This document shows, one piece after another, positions 34,733-45,600 of a stretch of DNA of 64,000 nt. A program made the translations under genes and the position numbers. Every line of letters starts with the position of its first letter. Position 1 is the first letter of the stretch. Where the stretch lies: contig NW_004450380.1 of assembly GCF_000321225.1 (NCBI RefSeq), positions 1,629,479 to 1,693,478 of the forward strand, written 5' to 3'. The stretch comes from Odobenus rosmarus divergens. Taxonomy: Eukaryota; Chordata; Mammalia; Carnivora; Odobenidae. The notes under the pieces were generated by a model that saw only the letters and a list, made by a program, of their open reading frames with translations, did not search any database and was not told where the DNA came from.

Positions 34733-35633
34733 GAGAAGACTGGGAAGATGGCAGAGTAGAAAGACCCTAAGCTCACCTCATCTCACAGATACAACTAAAT
34801 AACAGTTATCTCAGCATAAAGGACCCAGAAGATGCTCAGAAGACTGGCAGAAAATCTCTACAGCTAAAGGTAGAGAAAAAGAAGGACAAAGACACGGTTT
34901 GGGAGTGAAATGGATCATGGCTGTCCATGGTGGGGAGGGAGCCAGTGGTGCAGAGAAGGGTGAAAAACAGACTGTGACACAGGGGAGCCCGCACAGGGAA
35001 AACAAATCCCCATAACATTTGGCTTTGAAAGTGAAAGGAGCCAAATTTCATGATTGTTCTTACAACCAGCAGGACTTAAAGCCTAGAATTTTAAAAATAA
35101 GCAGGCTTAGCTCTGGAAGAGCCCAGAGGGCAAAAGGAAGATGAGTCCCTGCCCTTAAAGAGACAGCATGACAAACAGCCTGTTCAAATGCAGTGTAGAA
35201 CCAGCAGTTTGAAAAACACTGGGGACGGATGGGAAGGAGTAATTTACCCATCTCAGGGAAGAACTGGAGAGGCAGGGTTATGGGGAGACCCCTCCATGAA
35301 TGAAGGAGCTGGCACATGCCATTTCCTTCCCCCGCCCACCCCCAGCATAAACACAAGGCCACCTGTGGGGGCCAGCTCAGCACCGACTCTCTCTACTTAA
35401 CTTGCTTACACCAAACCCCCCTTCGCCTGTGCTTCAACAGATGCACCCTTCCTGGTCACACCTGCCTCAGTCCCTGTGCTGAAGGCCCCCTCCCCCATAA
35501 TACTGGCACAAACTCACCAACACCTTGTCCCCTGACCTGCACATTTTGCAGGACTCCAGTTCTGGCAGTGGTGGTGGCAGGTCTCAATTCATAAGCAGAC
35601 CACTGCCCACCTTGTTAAAATGCACCCCACCCT

Positions 35634-35842
35634 GGGGCACCTGGGTGGCTCAGAGGGTTCAGTGTTCGACTCTTGGATTCGGCTCAGGTCCTAATCTCAA
35701 GGCTTGTGGGATTGGGCCCCATGTCAGGCTCCATGCTCAGTGGGAGTCTGCTTGGATATTCTCTCCCTCTGCCCCTTTCCCTAACCATGTTCTCTCTCTC
35801 TCTGTCTCTCTCTCTCTCAAATAAATAAATAAATCTTTTTAA
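35634..35842 (+). mobile_element. CAN SINE, plus, nested in L1
   Basis: GGGGCACCTGGGTGGCTCAG head and AAATAAATAAATAAATC tail. TSD AAAATGCACCCCACC (35618-35632) versus AAAATGCACTCCACC (35843-35857). Confidence 0.95.
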
Positions 35843-37503
35843 AAAATGCACTCCACCTCTGCTGGGGACCAAAACTATGACAATAGGAAAAGAGAGCTTC
35901 TGTAGACAACTGGACCAAAGCAAAAAGAGGCCAAGACTCCACAACAGAGCACACACCACACACAGAGGAGACACTCCCTGAAGTGCAGGTCCTGGGGAAC
36001 AGGACCTCTTCTTCATAAGGCCTTTACCGTCAAGAGCAAGAGATATAGCTGACTTTCCTAACACAAAGAAACAGACACAGAGAGTTAGACAAAATGAGGA
36101 GACAAAGAAACATGTCCCAAATGAAAGAACAGGCCCCAATCCCAGCAAAAGCCCTAAGCAAAACAGATATAAGTAAGTGCCTGATAGAGAACTTAAAGCA
36201 ATGATCATAAAGATACTCACTAGACTTGAGAAAAGAGTGGAGGACATCAGTAAGACTGTTAACAGAGAGATTAAAAAAAAGAACCAATCAGAGATGAAAA
36301 ACATAGTAAATGAAATTAATACTCAGTGGAATAAATAGCATGCTAGATGAAGCAGAAAAATGAATGAATGACCTGGAAGACACAGTAATGGAAAGTAACC
36401 AAGCTCAGCAAATGAGAGAAAAAAAATTATGCAAATTAAGAATAGTCTTAGGGAACTCAGTGATTCCATCGAGTGTAATAACATCCGCATTATAGGGATT
36501 CCAGAAGAGGAAGAGAGAAAAAAGGGGGCAAAAAATTTATTTGAAGAAATAATAGCTGAAAACTTCCCTAACCTGGGGAAGGGAACACACATCTAGATCC
36601 AGGAAGCACAGTGATTCCCCCAGAAAATCAACCTGAGGAGGTCCACACCAAAACATATAGTAATGAAAATGGCAAGAAGTAGCGACAGAGAGAATTTTAA
36701 AAGCAGCAAGAGAAAAGAAGACAATTACATAAAGGGAAAACCCATAAGGCTATCCACAGATTTTTTTTTTTTTTAGCAGAAACTTTGCAGGCCAGAAGAG
36801 AGTGGCATGATATATTCAAAGTACTCAAAGGAAAAAATCTGCTGCCAAGAATACTCTCTCCAGCAAGGCTATCATTCAGAGTAGGGAAGATGGAGTTTCT
36901 CAGACAAACAAAAACTAAAGGAGTTCATGACCACTAAACCAGCCCTACAAGAAATATTAAAGAGAACACTTTGAGTGGGAAAGAAAGAACATAAGTGAAA
37001 GGGTGAAAAGTAAAGAACACAAAAGCAGTAAAAATAAGTATATCCACAAACATCAGGTATGGGATTCATAAAATAAAAGGAAGTAAAATGTGACACCATA
37101 CACCTAAAATGTGGGAGGAGAGGAGCAAAGAATGGGTTCAAAGTTAAATAACCATCAATTTAATATAGACTGCTATACACAGATGTTAAATACAAACATA
37201 AAGGTAATCACAAATCAAAAACCCATAACAAATATGCAAAGAATAAACAGAAAGGAATCCAAGTATATCCCTAAAGAAAGTCAAGAAACCCAAAAGAGAC
37301 CAAGAGAAGAAGGCACCAGAGAAAAACTACAGAAACAACCACAAAACAACTAACCAATAAATACACATCTATTGACAAATACATGGAATGTAAATGGACG
37401 GAACTCTCCAATCAAAAGACAGGGTGACAGAGTGGATTAAAAAATAAGACCCATCCATACACTACGTACAAGAAACTTACTTCAGACCTAAAAACACCTG
37501 CAG

Positions 37504-37697
37504 GGACACCTGAGCTGCGCAGTTAGGTGTCCGACTCTTGGTTTCAGCTCAGGTTGTGGTCTCAGGGTCATGAGATCGAGCCCGGAGCCAGGCTCCACGC
37601 TACACAGAAGGAGTCTGCTTGAGATTCTCTCTCCCTCTCTCTCTGCCCCTCCCACTTGTGCACTCTCTCTCTAAAATAAGTAAATCTTTAAAAAAAT
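37504..37697 (+). mobile_element. CAN SINE, plus, nested in L1 ORF2
   Basis: GGACACCTGAGCTGCGCAG (diverged head), GAGATCGAGCCCGG B box and an AAAATAAGTAAATC tail. The shared flank ACACCTGCAG (37494-37503 and 37702-37711) marks the TSD. Confidence 0.93.
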
Positions 37698-37807
37698 AAA
37701 TACACCTGCAGACTGAAAGTGAGGGGATGGAGAAACATTTATCATGCAAATGGATGTAAAAAGAAAGCTGGGTTGCCATACTTCTATCAGACAAATAGAC
37801 TACAAAT

Positions 37808-38480
37808 ATTTCTACTGTTCTTTCCCTCTTTCTTCCCGTTCTCGTGTTGTGATTACCCGTATGTGATAACTGGTAGTTGACCCACAGTTTTTGAATATTG
37901 TGTTCTGCTTTTTTCAATCTTTTTTTCTCTTTGCGTGTTAGACTTGGAAGTTTCTACTGCCATATCCTCAAGCTCAGAGATTCTCTCTTCAGCCATGCCC
38001 AGTCCGCTAACAAGTCCACCAAAGACGTTCTTCACGGCTGTTACAGTGTTCTTGATGGTAGCAGTTCTTTTTTGTTCTATCTTAGAATTTCCATCTCTCT
38101 GCTTTTAGGCTTGCTCCTTGTGCTTGGTGCTTTATCCATTAAAGCCCTTAGCATCTTAACTATAGTTGTTTTCAATTCCACCTCTGATAATTCTAACATT
38201 CCTGTCATTTCTAAGTCTGTTTCTGGGGCTTGCTCAGTCTCTCCAAATTATGTTTTTTGCCTTTTGGTGTGCTTTATGATTTTTTTCTGGATACCTCACT
38301 TGATGTACCAGGTCAAATTGACTGCTGTAAATAGGCTTTGAGTAACGGGGTGATGAGGTGCGGGAAGAGGACGCATTCTACCATCCTGTGATTAGGTCTT
38401 GGGGTTTCCGTGAGCCTGTGCACCAGGACTGTGGGCTTCACCTTCTTCTCAGTCCCCTCCCTCTCAGGTGAGACAGGATG
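37808..38480 (-). mobile_element. Old L1M ORF1/5'UTR fragment, minus
   Basis: The minus frame 37853-38035 reads AEERISELEDMAVETSKSNT then REKKIEKS, the L1 ORF1p coiled-coil signature (RISELED...). More 5' ORF1/5'UTR text extends rightward; its right edge is uncertain. It may be the 5' part of the L1M element left of element B. Confidence 0.7.
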
Positions 38481-39334
38481 GCCAGAGGGGGCTGGAACAA
38501 GGTACTCCCCTTCCTCCAGGTCAGTTAGGCTCTGAACTAATACCCTTAGAACTAATACCCCAGTGGGTCAGGCTCTGGGAAAATCATTTTCCCTGAGAGC
38601 AGACCTTGTTAAGAACAGAACGTTCTGGTTGTTTCAAATGGTTCATTTTCCCCTCCCTCTGCCAGAAGCACGATGGGAAAGCCCTTGGGTATTCACTGTG
38701 AGAACCTCGTCAAACTCCTGAAGGTGGTAAAACTCACAAAAGTGTGGGGGCCCCTCTGACTGGGTCCCCCTGCTGTTTCTGTTGCTCATGCCCATCCACA
38801 CTGAGCCCCCAGGATTATGTCCAGCAGAGCTCAGGCTTTCCTGCCCCAGCACGGAGTCCCACGCAGTTTCTGCCCCAGGGAAATGTCATTCTCTGGATCC
38901 CCCTTGCAGTGGCAGCACCTTGTCCTGTGACCTCGCTTCCCAGACAGGACCAACAAACTGTTTCCGTTTGTTCAGCTTTTCTTGTTCCGAGTGAGTGAGT
39001 GGCAACCCCCGAGCTTCTTACACGTGGAACCGGAAACCTAAAATCCTTGACGAATTATTTTTCCTATTGGTCATTCTCTGGACTCAGCTTAGGCATTCTC
39101 TGACTTTTGTGCCGAGGCTAAGTGTCCCCTCGATCTGCCCTGCTGGCACCCCGTTCTTCCTCTAGTCACAACCTAGGAAATCAGGCCTTTTCTAGGATAA
39201 TTATGGCACAGGCCCCAACCTTTGCTGGTCCCAGAAAGCTTTCCAGAGGACAGGAATATCAGAGCCCTGAGGACAATGACAAGTGAACCAGGTGGAGAGA
39301 GCTTATTTTTTTCCATGACTGTCTCCCGTTTTAG
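38481..39334. other. Unassigned stretch
   Basis: No gene recognised. It may include more degraded L1M 5'UTR. CTAATACCC occurs twice in tandem near 38540 and 38554. Confidence 0.4.
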
Positions 39335-39420
39335 ATTCTAAACTCCTGGAGGACAAACTCCACACTTTATTCATTTTTGCATTTCCAGTATTCAGTAATT
39401 GTTGAAGGTAGTGAATGAGT
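39335..39420 (+). mobile_element. Possible L2/MIR-type 3' end
   Basis: TAGATTCTAAACTCCTGGAG, TTCATTTTTGCATTTCCAG and CAGTAATTGTTGAA loosely follow the L2/MIR 3' pattern. Confidence 0.35.
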
Positions 39421-39747
39421 GAAATTTAATAACTGGAAAATGAAAGAAAGGGCGGTGTATCAGTTTGAAGCAGAAAGCACTGGAACAAGACTTCTCCCTG
39501 TGTCCGGGGAACCACCAATAATAGTCTGGTGCGCTTGGAGCAGCGTGTTGTCTGGGAAGAACTGGGACAGACAGGCTGGTACCCACCGATGGAGGACCAT
39601 GAATGCAGACAGGGCAGGAGAGCGGCAGGCCAGTGAGCAGAGCCGCCCTCTCTATGCACCGCTGCTTCCTGCAAACAGTGACCCTGAGCAAGTCATTCCC
39701 ACAGCAGGGTTTCCTAGATTCCACATCTGAAGCTGAGTAGTGTTCTT
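39421..39747. other. Unassigned stretch
   Basis: No gene or repeat recognised. Both strands carry overlapping ~100-residue open frames with no domain. Confidence 0.4.
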
Positions 39748-39764
39748 AAAATAAAACTCTTTTT

Positions 39765-39963
39765 ATTTTTTTTTTTAAGATTTTATTTATTTTTTTGACA
39801 GAGAGGGACACAGCGAGAGCAGGAACACTAGCAAGGAGAGTGGGAGAGGGAGAAGCAGGCTTCCTGCTGAGCAGGGAGCCTGATGTGGGACTCGATCCCA
39901 GGACCCTGGGATCATGACCTGAGCAGAAGGCAGACGCTTAACGACTGAGCCACCCAGGCGCCC
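39765..39963 (-). mobile_element. CAN SINE, minus, first of three
   Basis: T-run, AAGATTTTATTTATTTTTTT, near-consensus head ACTGAGCCACCCAGGCGCCC. The flanking AAAATAAAACTCTTTTT copies (39748 and 39965) are the TSD. Confidence 0.95.
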
Positions 39964-39981
39964 AAAAATAAAACTCTTTTT

Positions 39982-40178
39982 AAGATTTATTTAGTTCTTT
40001 ATTTGAGAGAGAGCGAGAGTGCATGCAAGCAGGGAGAAGAGAAGAGGGAGAGAGAATCACAAGCAGAGCCCGTGCTGAGCGTGGAGCCCAATGCAGGGCT
40101 TGATCTCATGACTCTGAGATCATGACCTGAGCCGATATCAAGGGTCAGATGCTTAACGCACTGCCACCCAGGTGGCCC
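39982..40178 (-). mobile_element. CAN SINE, minus, second of three
   Basis: AAGATTTATTTAGTTCTTTA tail, GAGAGAGAATCACAAGCAG body and CACTGCCACCCAGGTGGCCC head. Flanked by AAAATAAAACTCT at 39965 and 40180. Confidence 0.94.
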
Positions 40179-40196
40179 TAAAATAAAACTCTCAAT

Positions 40197-40397
40197 GGGG
40201 AGCCTGAGTGGTGCAGTCGGTTAAGCGTCTGACCCTTGGTTTCAGCTCAGGTCATGATCTCGGAGTCGTGAGATCGAGCCCTGTGTTGGGCTCCACACTC
40301 AGCATGGAGTCAACTTGAGAGATTTTCTCTCTCCCTCCCTCTTCCTCTGCCCCTCTCCCCACTTGCTCTCTCTCTCTCAAATAAATAAAGACTTAAA
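40197..40397 (+). mobile_element. CAN SINE, plus, third of three
   Basis: GGGGAGCCTGAGTGGTGCAG head, GAGATCGAGCCCTG B box and AAATAAATAAAGACTT tail. Flanked by AAAATAAAACTCT (40180) and AAAATAAACTCTT (40398). Confidence 0.94.
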
Positions 40398-40411
40398 AAA
40401 ATAAACTCTTA

Positions 40412-41408
40412 GCATCTCAAATGAAGGCCGGATTAACTCTGCAAATATCTAAAACCTTTGATAGTCTGGACAGGCCCAGTTTTTCTGCTTGACTGATGAG
40501 GGCCACACCGGCTCCCGAGGATCCCCTCTCCCAAGGCACCAGCAAACCTCCACTCCACCCCAGCCCCGGGAAGCCTGGTGCTCAGTGGGGAGCGCCAGTC
40601 CCCACAGGCTGAGAGAGAGCTCTGAATCAGCGAAGTCCCCTTGCCTATGAAAAGGGTAGCCTTTCCTTGGACACTTTCTCATTGCCAAAGAAGCGATGTG
40701 GGAACCCAGAGACAAGTGCAGGAAAGGACAAGCCGCTCTCGCAAGCACCAGCCTCTGCTGGGTGGGTTTTCCTTGGCATTTCTGGCCTCATATCTTCAGC
40801 AGCTGAAGCCTCCCAGACGTTCTGCCAATGGAGCTCTATCACTAAATTACAATGTTCTGTTACATCACTGTGAATAATTAACTTGGGGACCTTTCTTCAA
40901 GCAGAGCATGTGACACAGAGCTCTGTGATACAGAGCATGTATCGGCAGGATAAGGCCGAGTGGGATTAAAGGAGAGGAGAGGTGACAATATGTGTTGTTG
41001 GATGCATCTAAGTCATTTTCTAATTTTAAAATTCACAAGGGTGAAAACAGATGGCTGATAGGATAAATTCAGCCACCTGCTTTGTTCAGCTTGCTCAGTG
41101 AACTACAAGTCAGGAAAGTTCCCATTAAAAATCTGTTTTCCCTCGAAAAATTGGAAGCCCTGGCATCACCGGACCCATTGTCCCATGAGAGCTCAGCTGT
41201 TTAACACCCTCCAGTCCCTGTGGCATGGCTCTGTTGCCGGCCTCTGACCATGCCGCTCACGTAAGTACACCTGCCTGGCTCCTCGCTGCGAGGCAGCTGA
41301 GCTTTCTGACCCCCGGGGTCAAAGATTCTTTAGCTCTTATTATTTTCTTAAATTATTTTTCTAAGGAATAAGTAAATCTATTCTCATGTTAATTTTTTTA
41401 ATTCCAGT
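40412..41408. other. Unassigned stretch
   Basis: No gene or repeat recognised. Confidence 0.4.
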
Positions 41409-41413
41409 ATGTG

Positions 41414-41444
<31 letters not shown>

Positions 41445-41485
41445 ATGGAATATTATTAAGCCATTAAAAAGAATGAAATCCTTAG
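41409..41485 (+). mobile_element. Short L1 ORF2 C-terminal fragment with (GT)n
   Basis: TATGTGGTGTGTG... expands into about 14 GT units, then TATGATGGAATATTATTAAG and CCATTAAAAAGAATGAAATC, the L1 ORF2 C-terminal text also present at 24310 and 62610. Edges approximate. Confidence 0.75.
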
Positions 41486-43121
41486 TTCTTTGTAAACCTG
41501 CTTCTTTTTCTTCTCCTACTCTCTTTCTAGCCTCTTCACTCACAATGGGCAAAAGTGGTTTTCCTGCCCTGAGAATCTCATTAAATTATTTTTATGAAAC
41601 ACCATAGATAGAACCCAGACAGGGCGGTGTGAAAAAGTAAAAGACCAAGTGGGTCCAGAGAAATGATATTTTGTTCTAGATCTGCCTGCTGCTTATTTTG
41701 TAACCACTGTATACTTGGCAACCAGAGCCCCACCTCACACAGGAAGGTGCTCGGTTAGCTGCTCTGAATGGATGAACACACCTTACCAGGGTCTGGGGCG
41801 GTGTCCACACTTAACCAGATGGTCTCCATACTTCATCCAGCTCTGCTTTCTGTGACTCTGTAAGGGCATGGGCGGTTTTCTGGTGACTTCATGTGACAGA
41901 ATGACAGGGTGACAGGCAAAGAATGGAAAGTCTGCCTGATGTTAATTCCAGTTGGCTAGAGCCTATAAACATTCGTTGCTTCTGTGCTAAGTCTGGATAT
42001 ACAGAGATTAACAAGATGCAGGGCCAGTTCCAGGCAATCTCCTGTGATGATGAATAAGAAAACCAGTTATTAACATAACCCCCAAGCCCATACCTCTTGC
42101 ATACTTGTGCCAACATCACCTTGTGTTTTTTTGTCTTCTGACCTTCCCTCTGGGAAACTACTAGCATCTCTGAGACAGAGCATCACAGTCCCCTGGCTGA
42201 GAGCTTCTGCTTGCAATTAGGAGAATGGAGCCTCTACAATGATGTTAGTTACAAAACAGAGAAGCTAAAATGTTCATTCCTCTGGGAGAGGCAACCCAGA
42301 CCTCAGATTGCATTAGGATCTGCATGGTTAACAGCAGCTCATTTCCTGGAAGCTGGAAGCTGACTTTGGTCAGGGGAGTGGAGAGGAGGCAGGGGAAATG
42401 GCACAGCCCGGAAGCCCCAGGACGGCAAGAACAGGGAGACTCCTGCCTGTAGTGCACAGGCTACCAGGCAACTCTCAGCTGGTGGTCAACTCTTGTCAAA
42501 AATCTTAACAGGCATCAGCCTTACTTTTCCGTAATTTTATCCCTCAGCCGATCTTTTGCATTGAAAAGAAATCAAAGTTTAATCAGACCAGAGAAGATTG
42601 TCCGGAATGAACCAACCTGGGGGGATGGCGGGAGTCTGGCAGGTGCAGAGCCACACCCTCACTCAGTCATCTCTTCCAGGGCTGTCCTAACCTCTCTGCT
42701 CACACACTGGGCACAGGCTGAGATGGACGGGGCTTGCCCAGAGCCCGGCCCCAGGGCCACACTGCTGGCCTTCTGATATGGGCTGGCACCTGCTCTGCCC
42801 CACAGCTCAGCACTCCCCTCCCTACGGCTATGCCATTAATGTCCCACACAGGCCCTGGGGTTCATTCTGATCTGAATGAAGCAGGAGGGCTTTATCATCA
42901 TCCTTGAACGCAAGGGACTCGACGTGAAGTCTGTGGTACTTGCTGTGTGGCATCGGTCTGGTCGCTGGTGATGTTAACTGGGCATTGCTTTGTTCTAAGA
43001 CTGAGTTTCCATTCTCAACATATGGTCCTGTTCTTATTATGGCCCCCTGCATTTTTCCTTTTTCTTTCCAGAAACACCCTCCCTCCACCCCCATCCATGC
43101 CATGCCTCTGGGATCCAGGCC
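41486..43121. other. Unassigned stretch
   Basis: No gene or repeat recognised over about 1.6 kb. Confidence 0.4.
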
Positions 43122-43136
43122 CTCCCACCAGGCCCC

Positions 43137-43535
43137 TTCTTCTTCTTCTCCTTCTCTTTCTTCTTTCTTCTTCCTTCTTTCTTCTTCCTTCTTCCTTCTT
43201 CCTTCTTCCTTCTTTCTTCTTTCTTCTTTCTTCTTCTTCTTCTTCTTCTTCTTCTTCTTCTTCTTCTTCTTCCTCTTCCTCTTCTTCTTATTCCTCTTCT
43301 TCTTCTTTCCTTTCTTCTTCTTCTTCCTCTTCTTCTTCTTCTTTCCTTTCTTCTTCTTCTTCTTCCTCTTCTTCTTCTTCTTCTTCTCCATCTCTTTCTT
43401 CTTCCTTCTTCTTTCTTCCTTCTTCCTTCTTTCTTCTTCCTTCTTCTTCTTCTTCTTTCTTCTTCTTCTTCTTCTTCTTCTTCTTCTTCTTCTTCTTCTT
43501 CTTCTTCTTCTCCTCCTCCTCCTCCTCCTCCTCCT
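43137..43535. repeat. ~400-bp polypyrimidine tract, (TTC)/(TTCC)n
   Basis: Almost pure C/T on the plus strand, in irregular CTT, CTTCCTT and TCC units. Only isolated purines interrupt it, near 43290 and 43389. It joins the tail of the minus-strand SINE at 43536. Open frames of poly-Lys, Phe or Ser across it are artefacts. Confidence 0.98.
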
Positions 43536-43716
43536 TCTTCTTAAAATTTATTTATTGATTTAAGAGAACGCATAAGTGGGGGTAGGGGCAGAGGGAGAAG
43601 CAGACTCCCTGCTGAGTACGGAGCCTGACGTGGGGATCAATCTTACAACCCCAAGATCATGATCTGAGCTCGAACCAAGAGCTGGGTGCCCAACTGGCTG
43701 AGCCCCCCAGGCGCCC
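43536..43716 (-). mobile_element. CAN SINE, minus, with a hugely expanded tail
   Basis: AAAATTTATTTATTGATTTA, GGGGCAGAGGGAGAAGCAG, CCAAGATCATGATCTGAGC and CTGAGCCCCCCAGGCGCCC. The flanks CCCTCCCACCAGGCCCCTTC (left of the pyrimidine tract, about 43121-43140) and CCCTCCCAGCCCCCTTC (43717-43733) look like a TSD enclosing tract and SINE together. Confidence 0.9.
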
Positions 43717-43734
43717 CCTCCCAGCCCCCTTCTG

Positions 43735-44192
43735 GGGAAGAGCTGGGTTGGCTGGCATTTTCTGGGTGGCTTCAATGTGCCCCCACTGGTGCTGACACTT
43801 TGACATGTTACCCATTTATGTCCCACAGCACTTGTACAAGGCTGACCCAGTCCCCAGTGCAGAGATGAAGAACAGTGAAGATATTGAAGCTTGGAGGCAA
43901 AGGATCATTTCCCAAGATCACCCAACCGGGAAGCCGAGGAACAGAGGTGTGAAGCGTGGTCAGTCTGGCTTAAAGGCTTTTTGTTCTTATGTCTCCTCCC
44001 TGGGGACTCCCAGGGACTGAAGCACAGTTCCAAATGCATCTGAACCTGGCCCCCTACCTGCCAGCCACCCTCCCCGAGCCCAGTGCCTCCTAAGTGCTGC
44101 TCAGCCTGGCTCTGCCATAGCTCAGTCTTGTCCTCTTGTTTGGGGTCCCTCGCTGTGATGACTTGACCCCAAATAGCCAACCAGGCTTTGGG
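43735..44192. other. Unassigned stretch
   Basis: No gene or repeat recognised. Confidence 0.4.
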
Positions 44193-44222
44193 AAACAAAC
44201 AAACAAACAAACAAACAAACTT
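44193..44222. repeat. (CAAA)n microsatellite
   Basis: Seven AAAC units in a row, immediately before the MIR at 44225. Confidence 0.95.
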
Positions 44223-44224
44223 TG

Positions 44225-44372
44225 GAGCCCGTTGGGTTTCAAATGGACTTGTCCACTTCATAGCTTGCTGTGTGACCTTGAACAAGTTTCTCAGCTTCTC
44301 TGAGCCTCACTTTCCTATAATAAAGTGTAATGACAAAGCCCCACCTCAGAGGTGGTTGTACAGATACAAATC
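44225..44372 (+). mobile_element. MIR relic
   Basis: CTTGCTGTGTGACCTTGAAC, AGTTTCTCAGCTTCTCTGAG and CCTCACTTTCC are the MIR core in plus orientation. Confidence 0.75.
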
Positions 44373-44452
44373 AGACTACCCTTTAAAATCCGGAATTGAA
44401 AAGCTATTTCTCTGCCCATGCATCTGGACTCATTGTTTAAAACTTTGTTTAA

Positions 44453-44690
44453 AACCTGGGTGGCTCAGTCGATTAAGCATCTGCCTTAGGCTCAGGTCAT
44501 GATCCCAGGGTCCTGGGATTGAGTCCGGCATCAGGCTCCCTGCTCGGTGGGGAGTCTGCTTCTCCCTCCCCCCCTGCTCCTCTGCCCCCCACCCCCTACC
44601 CCCACCCCCTGCTCGTGGGTGCATATGCGCATGTGCTCTCTCTCTCAAATAAATAAAATCTTTAAAAAATAAAAATAAAATAAAGCTGAG
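44453..44690 (+). mobile_element. CAN SINE, plus, head slightly truncated
   Basis: Starts AACCTGGGTGGCTCAGTCG without the usual GGGGCGC lead. Long C-rich body (44560-44620) and AATAAATAAAATCTTT tail with A-rich extension. TSD not clear. Confidence 0.92.
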
Positions 44691-45364
44691 TGTAAAAACA
44701 CAAAACAGAACTGAGGTGATGCTTGCAATTCAGGACACGGCACCACACACAGAATGGGGTGTAACAGTGCACTCCAGCACTTGTTAAGAGCGTAGCGGGT
44801 AGGCAGCAAGGGCAGAGGAAAATCACGGGTTCTGTGCACACATCCAGTAGCAGGGCCTCTCTTCAGGAGGGGCCTCAGCGACCACGGCTGACAGTTTTCT
44901 TCAGGCTCCATCAATGTTTTCCGTTGTTTAAAGACACATTAATTTAAAGTCTCCTCCCATTCTCTCTGTAAATTACAGCATTCAGATGAAGTGGCAGCTG
45001 CTGTAATTAAGACACAGTTAATTGCCTATCTCCTTAATTGCAATGATGGGATTTTGACAGTTTGGTAAATAAGAATTGTTTGGTTTCCTCTGGCAACTTC
45101 AGCCTTGGCTTCCCTCACAAATGCTGAGTCACCCAACTCAGGGACAAAGGGCTGCCTTTGGAAGAGACAGGATGTGGAGGAAGCCAGTTCACCTGCAGTT
45201 CCGGTCGCCTGAGGCGGTAAGATAGGAAGCCACAAAAGCAGGAGGCCAGGGTCCCGGCCGCACAGGAGGAACCACACCCAGGGTGGAGAGCTACAGAGTG
45301 CCAACCCAGCTTCTGACCCCATGTCTTGCTCCATAGTGGCAGAGAAGAACGCTGGGTCAAAGCA
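44691..45364. other. Unassigned stretch
   Basis: No gene or repeat recognised. Confidence 0.4.
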
Positions 45365-45600
45365 AGAACTCTGGGGTCAGGTAGCCTGGGGTTCAGGGCC
45401 TCCCTGTACCTTCTCTGCGTGTGTAACTGTGGGCGTGTTCTCGAATACTTCCTGGTCTCATTTGCATGGATTTCGCGGTAGCCACTTCATAACATTTCGA
45501 GAACTAAGAAAAATCATCTTGTTAAGTGCCTTAGCAACACATCAGGCTCGTGGTGAGTGGTCAACAAATGGAAGTCACACAGCAAGCATGACTCTGACTC
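45365..45600 (+). mobile_element. Probable MIR relic
   Basis: CTCTGGGGTCAGGTAGCCTG, GTGTGTAACTGTGGGCGTG and a GTTAAGTGCCTTAGCAACAC end follow the MIR order with high divergence. Confidence 0.45.

Larger units (their letters stand above)
34733..37807 (+). mobile_element. Older L1 5' half (element B), plus
   Basis: Begins GAGAAGACTGGGAAGATGGC (YY1-like core at 34745). The 5'UTR matches elements A and C to about 36100. ORF1-like text follows (36180-36720, frameshifted), then the inter-ORF region (CCAGAAGAGAGTGGCATGAT), then the ORF2 start and endonuclease N-terminus (GACAGAGTGGATTAAAAAAT; the EN text is frameshifted). It stops near 37807 inside the endonuclease and abuts reversed L1M ORF1. No 3' end or TSD is visible. 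SINEs nested at 35634 and 37504. Confidence 0.82.

Noticed and set aside
42828..43563. Long open frames of Lys/Arg/Glu (minus) or Phe/Leu/Ser (plus)
   Set aside because: They are translations of the polypyrimidine simple repeat and its flanks, with every frame open at once. There is no protein-like composition or context.
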